Positions 57,354-64,000 of a stretch of DNA of 64,000 nt are shown here, in pieces. The notes below the pieces were generated by a model. It was given only the letters and a program-made list of their open reading frames with translations. It did not search any database and had not been told where the DNA came from. Position numbers and translations under genes: made by a program. How positions within the stretch are numbered: position 1 is the first letter of the stretch; each line of letters begins with the position of its first letter. Source of the stretch: Eucommia ulmoides (Eukaryota > Streptophyta > Magnoliopsida > Garryales > Eucommiaceae); the NCBI GenBank assembly GCA_016647705.1, contig CM028335.1:39500712-39564711 (forward strand), given 5' to 3'.

Positions 57354-58293
57354 TCCTTGTTTTTGGAAATTACCTAAATCTTTTAAGAAAAAACCAATGC
57401 GATTCAAAACTCCTTTCCACTTGTTTTAAACAATACATCTTATAAGTTGATCTCTTTATTTTATGACTAAAAGTCAGGACCCGTCACAACCCTTGGTAAG
57501 TGAGGGTATTGTCTGTTACCCTATGAGACTACAAAGGATGTGAAGCTACCGAGCAAAGTGATCCTTAACCTTGGCTATAAGACTGGTTACATCATGAACT
57601 CATCATCGGGATCACCAAGGCAGGTTCTGTGTTACATCTAGCTTAGGGTGTGCCTCGTGCTCGAAATTCATCACAATTATTCACTGTTTATGGAATGGGC
57701 GATTATGATTAGAGTATAATAGTCCATTAATCCCAAATCCCGTTAAATCTGAAACATTAATTGGGATTAACCAGGATTTAAGGAAGACTTGCCAAACATA
57801 TCTATCTAGGTATGTTTATTTTTTCCTAACTGTCACTCAACCAAAAATACTCTCTCAGAGAAACACTATTGCTTCTCACATCGGAGGTCCAATTTTGGTT
57901 GGTCCACTCACGATGCATTATTTTGCAGGAATCAAAACTTAAACAAGATCCCATGCTGAATCCCAAGGACCATTCCTGATGATCCATTTTTTTGAATCAT
58001 CAGTAACCTTTTATTTTGTATTATATAATAACAGTTCTAGATCTAAAATTGATAAAAAAAAAAAAATCTATTTATTAAGAATTGGATTATGATGGATGCT
58101 GTAATAATCCATTTATGTCTTGAATATAATAACTTGATTAATCAATGGATCGAATATGAGTTTAGTTCAATTAGTTAAGCCAAAAAATTTGATCCATTTA
58201 ATTATATTACACTATAGTCTAGTGACTATAAGTTTGATGAAATTCTATTGCATCAATACAAACCCAATTAAATTGATTCACATCAAAACTTTA
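57354..58293. other. Unassigned DNA between C1 and a solo LTR
   Basis: No open frame of note. A hairpin-like pair TTAATCCCAA and TTGGGATTAA lies at about 57734-57775, followed by CTTGCCAAACATA; this recalls plant MITEs but is not firm. The solo LTR target cttta lies at 58289-58293. Confidence 0.4.
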
Positions 58294-60562
58294 TGTTGAT
58301 TCTAAGATTTTGATGGACAATTAAATGTTGATATTTTTTGTGGAACTAACGATTTTATTGAGTGTTTTAGTTTATTAGTTCTAGTGATGAAAATGATCAT
58401 GAAGATATTATAGTAATGCTAAAGACGATGACAAAGATGATAAAAGATTAAGAGTTTGAAGAAATTGAAAAACCTAGGGAAAACAACTTAGGTTAAATTC
58501 TAACTCTTAATATATCCTGATTAGGATCATACACGACACAAAATATTTTTCAAAATTATGTGTATTTTTATAGGATCCTAATTAGTTAAATTATTTACTC
58601 CTATATGTAATTAAAAAAGAAATAAAGATAATTGACTAAAATTGAATTTAAGATTTAGTGGAGCTAACCGAGAAAACAAATCGGTTAAAGGTGCAAAAAC
58701 GTTGATGAAATTGGATTCAAAATGAATTCAGGAGAGGATTCCAGCATCTCTCAGTCGACAGGTAAGTCGACCGGTGATTAATGAATGAAGTTGCTGAATC
58801 TCTCGGTCGACCTGAGCTTAAAACAAGAAGTCTCTGAATCTCTAGGTCGACAGGTGAGTCGACTTGTGATTAAATAATGAACTTTCTGAATCTCTAAGTT
58901 GACAGATAGATTAACTTATGAAACTCTCTGAATCGTCCAGTTGACAGGTGATGGATGGGCAGTTGACCGATGGGTCTTGGCTGGTTGACAGATGGAGCTG
59001 TTTCAGAATTTATGGAATTTCGGATTTTATTCAAAAAATAACCGTTACTAGCCGTTTTAGGGTTAAGATATGTGAGATATCTTAGGGATTTGATATGTTT
59101 TGAAATATTTAATTAATATTTAATATTTAATTATCTCTATAGATATGGTTCAAGTAATTTTGATATTTCTCAATTTGGTTCATGTAATTCTTTCAATCTT
59201 ATCTTATTGAGATTAAGTAAAAGTTTGAGGGACTAAATTGAATATTTTAAGAGATATTTTAAGTGAATTATACCAGGAATGAATCATTATGATATAGAGA
59301 GTCTATTGGTGTAATTAAATATCATGATTTATGAGAACTAGCCATTATATGGCTTGTTTTAAGAGGCTTTAAATAGACCTACTGGTTTCACATTAAATTA
59401 ATCAGAAATCAAGAGAATCCAAGCTATTCTAAGTTATTCAGCTCTCGTGCTTTCTAAGAGTAATCATACTGATTGAATTGTGAGATATTTTCTGAGAATT
59501 GTTCTTGAGAAATATTTGCTGTGAATTATTGCTACTACCGATCTAAAGTTTTATTGCTATTCTAATCATTATTTTTTCGTTGGAATCCTGGTGAGATCTT
59601 TCTAAATTACTTACTATTAATTGTTATTTGATTATATTATTTATAATTTGTAATTTGATCTTTGAAATTATTTTCTGGATTTTTTATTAAAAAATATTTT
59701 TGAAATAATTTTTTGACAAAATCTAATGACGTGCTTAATTACTTGCTACTCATCTTTATTTATCAGATTTTGAAATTCTCACTTTTCTATCACTAGTATT
59801 GGGACATTAATTGAGTTTGAATTTATTTGGGGAGGGGGGGTAGAAGCTCTGAGTGGAAAAATCACTTATCAATTGTTTGTAATTGGTGAGTTGAGTATCG
59901 AATTAGATACTATTGAGAGTGTCTAATCAAGGGTAGCTGGTTTCAATCTCTTCCAGTTGAGAGATCGAGGTTTTGATCTTTCCGTAAAGTATAAAAAGAT
60001 TACGTGTTAATTCTTCCTTGATTGAATTTGTGAGTGAATTGTAACGGTTCAATTCTTACCGGGTATAAGGATATTAGGATCGTATTTGTGTGAGATTTAA
60101 TTCTTGAGTTTAAGTTATAAAAAGAATTAGGTCATAATTCTCCTTGTAATAGAATTAGGTTAATCTTCCGCCTAGTAAAAAGATATAAATTATTCTTTAG
60201 CCTGTGAAAATGAATAGTAAAAGTTGATTATGAGCCTGTGAAAAGAATCATTGTGAGAGTTTGGTTCCTACATTTGAAAGAATCTTGAGTTTAGTGGGTA
60301 TAACTTTCCGTGGAGCTCGGGAGATTGGATTCGTCAAGAGTAGCTTGGTGAACCAATATAAATTTCTGTATGCTGCATTATTTGCATTGTTTATATTTTG
60401 TTGTTTGAGTGTGCACCTAGTTGATAATACATAATCCGCTGCTGTAAAAGATAATAGTTAATTTTAGGATAAAATTAATTGTTTGATTTTTGAAGTGTTA
60501 TTTTATGATATTTTTAATACTATCCAATTCACCTCCTTCTTGGGTAGCTCACTGAACCAACA
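58294..60562 (+). repeat. Solo LTR of SIRE-like copia element
   Basis: TGTTGATTCTAAGATTTTG to CACTGAACCAACA, 2269 bp, flanked by perfect duplications cttta (58289-58293 and 60563-60567). No internal region. U3 GTCGAC cluster at 58750-58990; TATA-like TTTAAATAGACC near 59383. Confidence 0.92.
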
Positions 60563-60770
60563 CTTTATATTAAGAAAATCATCATATATAGACTATCCTA
60601 AATTTGATTTAAAATGCTTTCAATTCGATAATGTGACACTTAACAAATTTATTAGAACCAATAAAATATCTAATTTAATGAATTATAATTTTTGTTTTGG
60701 AGAATTATTATTTTGGCAATATAAATTATAACATTTAAGAATATGGCTATAATTCAAGTTACAAAATATA

Positions 60771-60771
60771 A

Positions 60772-60868
<97 letters not shown>
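60771..60868. repeat. (AAT)n-(ATT)n palindromic microsatellite
   Basis: About 40 bp of AAT repeats joined at 60810 to about 58 bp of ATT repeats, forming a near-perfect inverted repeat. Confidence 0.95.
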
Positions 60869-62475
60869 TAAGATGTATAGAAAAAGTAATTATTTTTTGT
60901 ATAATGAAGATTGGTCTTATTTCATAGATTTCTACGAATAGGTTTTCCATAACTTAATTTTTTTAAAAAGTGATAAAAAAATAAAATAAAGTTATGCCAT
61001 ATTTTTTTTAATACAATTATATACTAGTTTTAGACCCGCATAATATGGGGGTCTAGAAAAAATTATATCAGTGTATATTTGTTATTTGAATATTACACGT
61101 ATAATAATTGATCGTTTAATGTATATTTAATTTATTTTATGAAAGTATGAAAAAAAAAAAGGTTAATGCTGAAAAATAAAAATAAAATTGTAAGTTAAAA
61201 AATAAATAATGTAAACCTAAATAATTATTATTCATCACTCACATTTATTTTTAAAAAATAATATATAATATGTAAATAATCTCCTAGAGGATTTTTAAAA
61301 TTTTCTATTTTCTTTAAATAATAGTTTTAAAATAAGATAATATGTCTTTTTTTTATTTTTTATTTTTTTTATATTATTTAAAAGTTATATGTAACTAATT
61401 GATGGAGAGATAATTTTATTTTATTAAATATTTGGAGAAGGAGAGGGAGATAAAGAGATAAACTTACGTATAATTAGTTATAATTAAAATAATCTTCTAT
61501 TAAAATATGGATAAATTTCAGTGAAGGTTTTAGTTATTGTCATTGAAAAAACTTATAATGATATCCCTTATCATTTGAAAAATATCTTCGACCCTCATTT
61601 TATTTTATATTAAATATAAAATTACATATTTATCCTTGATACTATATTATTAAAAAAATTAATTAAAACTATCTAATAAAAAATTTCTCTTATAACCCTC
61701 TTAAAAGAATTAAAATTTTAGTTTTTAAATTTTGTTTATGTAAATATATTTATAATTTTTTTAATAGTTTTGGGATAAAATGATGGTTGCTACATTTTGC
61801 TACATTTTTTAAGTATTTAAAAAGTACTACGTGCTGATTTTTTAGAATTTAAAATTATTATGAGAATTAAAAATTATTGATTTATGTAATACATTTTCTA
61901 TTCTATATTGTTTTCCTTTTAGGGATGAAACGAAAGTTTTTTGTGTTTTTTTTAGTATTTAAAGAGTACTTGCTGCTGAAATTTTTAAATTTAGAATTAC
62001 TCTAAAATTAAATATTTTTTTGTCTAAGAAATTTAATTACACTTCATATATAAGTTGATTAATTTAATTATTTTTTGAATTATTTGGTGAAGTTTTTGTA
62101 AGAGATTTTATTTATTAATATTTTCACTCAATTAAAAACCATTAGGCTTGTGAATTTTCTATTTGTAATTATAATTATTTTTTGAAATTAAAATAATTAT
62201 AGATTTTAATATTTTTATTTGAATTATTATTATTTATTTATTTTGTGAAATTTTCAAAAGGCTTGAAGGAGGTTTATTCATGAAAAAAGAAAAAAGAAGA
62301 AAAAAAAATATAAAAATTTAGGAAGAGGTAATAATAATTAATGAAAAATAAATAAAAACTCACTAAAAGACTTGAAAGAGTTATTTTCAAATCTCATTCA
62401 AAGTTTCTATCTCTTTTTTCTTTTACATATTAGTATTATATTCCATAATAAAAAAATAAATAATTACTTGCATGT
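60869..62475. other. AT-rich non-coding DNA
   Basis: Very low GC with short homopolymers; no supported gene. A possible Helitron-type terminus is at 61021-61055. Confidence 0.5.
61021..61055 (-). mobile_element. Possible Helitron 3' terminus
   Basis: On the minus strand a GC-rich hairpin (TAGACCC paired with GGGTCTA) is followed by AAAACTAG then T, the arrangement of plant Helitron 3' ends (hairpin, short gap, CTAG, target T). No 5' TC end was located. Confidence 0.3.
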
Positions 62476-63620
62476 ACGCTGCACCGAAGAACTTCCTCGG
62501 AAATGCTAGATTCGGAGAATCTTGTATCTCTTTCATCGAATTTGAAAAAGGTTTTCGCACTATTGTTGGTTATTCATTTTGATGTATGGCCCCTAGGACA
62601 GGATTTCAGTGAAATTTTGGGCAAGTAGAAAGTACACATGGACTATTTCTGCACTTTCCCTGGCTATTGCTTTGTTTTTTTTTGTTTTTTTTTTGTTTTT
62701 TCTTCGTGATTTTCAAGTGGTCGTAGCCATTTGACAAAAGATGGAGATGAATGAATCTACGGAAACAGCAGAATTCTATATCAAAACGATCTTCGGCAAC
62801 TATAAACAATCAAATTAGTCCAAGGATAAATAATGTAATTATATTAAAAATAAGAAAAATATCACTTTTGACCCTCAAAATTTTGGGTGGGTACTTAAGT
62901 AATCCCCATGGTTTTGAGAGCAACACTTTTGGCCCTAAACTTTCACAATTATTTTAATTTAATCCCATCGATTACAACATCGTCAAGCATGTGACTTGAT
63001 TAAGAGGTATAATAGTATACTTTTGATGGTGGTGAATTTGATCAAAGGCCAACCAGCGAGAAAGCCCTAGGAGCCTATGAAAAGGCGCTTGGGTTGTGCC
63101 TAAAATCTCTTGGGCCAAGGCCTGTCACCGCCACTAGGCCTATACCCTTGGGGGAAGAAGGACGCATTTGAAAAAGCCCGAAGGCGCTAGAAGCCTGGGA
63201 CTCACTCGAGAATCGTGTTTGCGGGCAAAATCAAAGAACGACACTTAGTGGCAGAGGGTGAGTCACCAACAAATGACAAAGAATATTCGCTTGGCATGGA
63301 GAATGCCCAAATACCTTAACAATCATCGCGCCGTAACAAATTTGGTGACTAGACACTCCTCTTTCTATCTCCATTACGGACGAAGAACGGTATAAATACC
63401 CGAATAAGTCAAGCCCATGTATAGAATATTATACTATTTTCCACAATTGTAGGCAATTCACGGGTGATACATTTAATTTCATTGGTCACGCATCCTTGTA
63501 TTTGGTTATACACCTTTCCTCCCGTCAAATACTTACTCTCATGTCAGAGATGTTTTTTGTTGGGATCTACTCATCCTTTGTGTCAAGGATTTTTGTAAAA
63601 ACCTTCGGAGACAAAGAATT
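62476..63620. other. Unassigned repeats, some LTR-like
   Basis: At 62840-62970 a phrase of the type ACTTTTGACCCTCAAAATTTTGG resembles common plant MITE or LTR fragments. 63030-63420 is more GC-rich with a plus-strand TATAAATACCC at about 63391 and could be an LTR promoter. No coding sequence supported; short open frames here end quickly. Confidence 0.35.
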
Positions 63621-64000
63621 GGAGTGATGCGAACCTCACCAAGTATTAGTGAGACTCGAAATCAACTTAGAGTTTCTTCGCAAAGGATCGAATAAAATTT
63701 AGATTTGAAATGGAGAACACAAGATAATATAGAAAGTTAATAGATTATCTTGACTTGGTGTTTACGAATGAAACGTGAACCAAAGGTATAAGAGAATCCT
63801 TGACCCAATGATTATAAGAGAATCACGAACCAAAAAGATTGAACGCCACAAGAAAACTTGATAAGTTCAAAAACATTCTTTAAAGAACTCAAGAGAAAAC
63901 TCTCTCAAAATATATTAATCAATATCAAAATAGTGTGAAATTCGCAGGTCTACGAAGCCCCTTAAATAGGCGGCCAAGAGAACAAGAAAGAAACCCTAAT
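63620..64000 (-). repeat. Possible LTR fragment, minus strand, truncated by window end
   Basis: Read on the minus strand: ATTAGGGTTTCTTTCTTGTT, then CCTATTTAAGGGGC (TATA-like, about 63958-63972), then a GAGAGAGTTTTCTCTTGAG leader. This looks like the promoter and leader of an LTR or gene lying mostly beyond the window. Confidence 0.3.

Noticed and set aside
62606..62809. 67-codon minus-strand open frame near the right end
   Set aside because: Lys-rich string comes from a poly-T tract; no domain or partner exon visible.

Overview
This window is plant nuclear DNA, most likely from a eudicot with a large, repeat-rich genome. Everything I can recognise in it is transposable-element sequence, mostly LTR retrotransposons. 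The lineages are all plant-typical: SIRE-like Ty1/copia, Tat-like, Athila-like and Tekay-like chromovirus Ty3/gypsy. Base composition is AT-rich. I find no intact host gene, tRNA, rRNA, CRISPR array or bacterial feature. I cannot name the species from sequence alone. Element labels (C1, T1, A1-A3, S1, K1) are mine.

The layout is a nest. The outer shell is one SIRE-like copia element, C1 (+ strand), whose 5' end lies left of the window and whose 3' LTR ends at 57353. Three large insertions break it. (1) T1, a Tat-like gypsy element (+), fills 1-14688. It supplies the integrase end, a long repeat-filled 3' region and a 3' LTR at 9039-14688, and it abuts C1 gag. T1 in turn holds two solo copia LTRs in opposite orientations (5814-8052 and 9838-12035), each with a perfect 5-bp target duplication. 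(2) A1, an Athila-like element (-), occupies 15069-35109 and splits the C1 gag zinc knuckle. It holds S1 (16353-29502, -), a SIRE-like element with no pol, and S1 holds A2 (18831-24191, -), a small Athila-like element with no pol. A1 also carries a solo Athila LTR (30099-31493). (3) A3, an Athila-like element (+), occupies 39949-56284 inside the C1 3' LTR. Its plant-transposon-type ORF is cut by K1 (42859-52359, +), a Tekay-like chromovirus with target duplication tggcc.

Right of C1 come about 0.9 kb of unassigned sequence, a third solo copia LTR (58294-60562, target duplication cttta), a very AT-rich stretch with a large (AAT)n/(ATT)n palindrome, a possible Helitron terminus and fragments of unidentified LTR-like repeats.

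No element looks competent. C1 and T1 are heavily mutated. K1 is the best preserved, but it has lost the end of its 5' LTR, its primer site and the start of gag, and it carries nine in-frame stops and a frameshift. The most unusual material is the family of pol-less elements: A1 and A2 share a small 5' ORF, while A3 and S1 carry plant-transposon-type ORFs, S1's with what looks like its own promoter. Also notable are palindrome arrays in the U3 regions of two unrelated LTR families, and a fold-back 5' LTR on A3.
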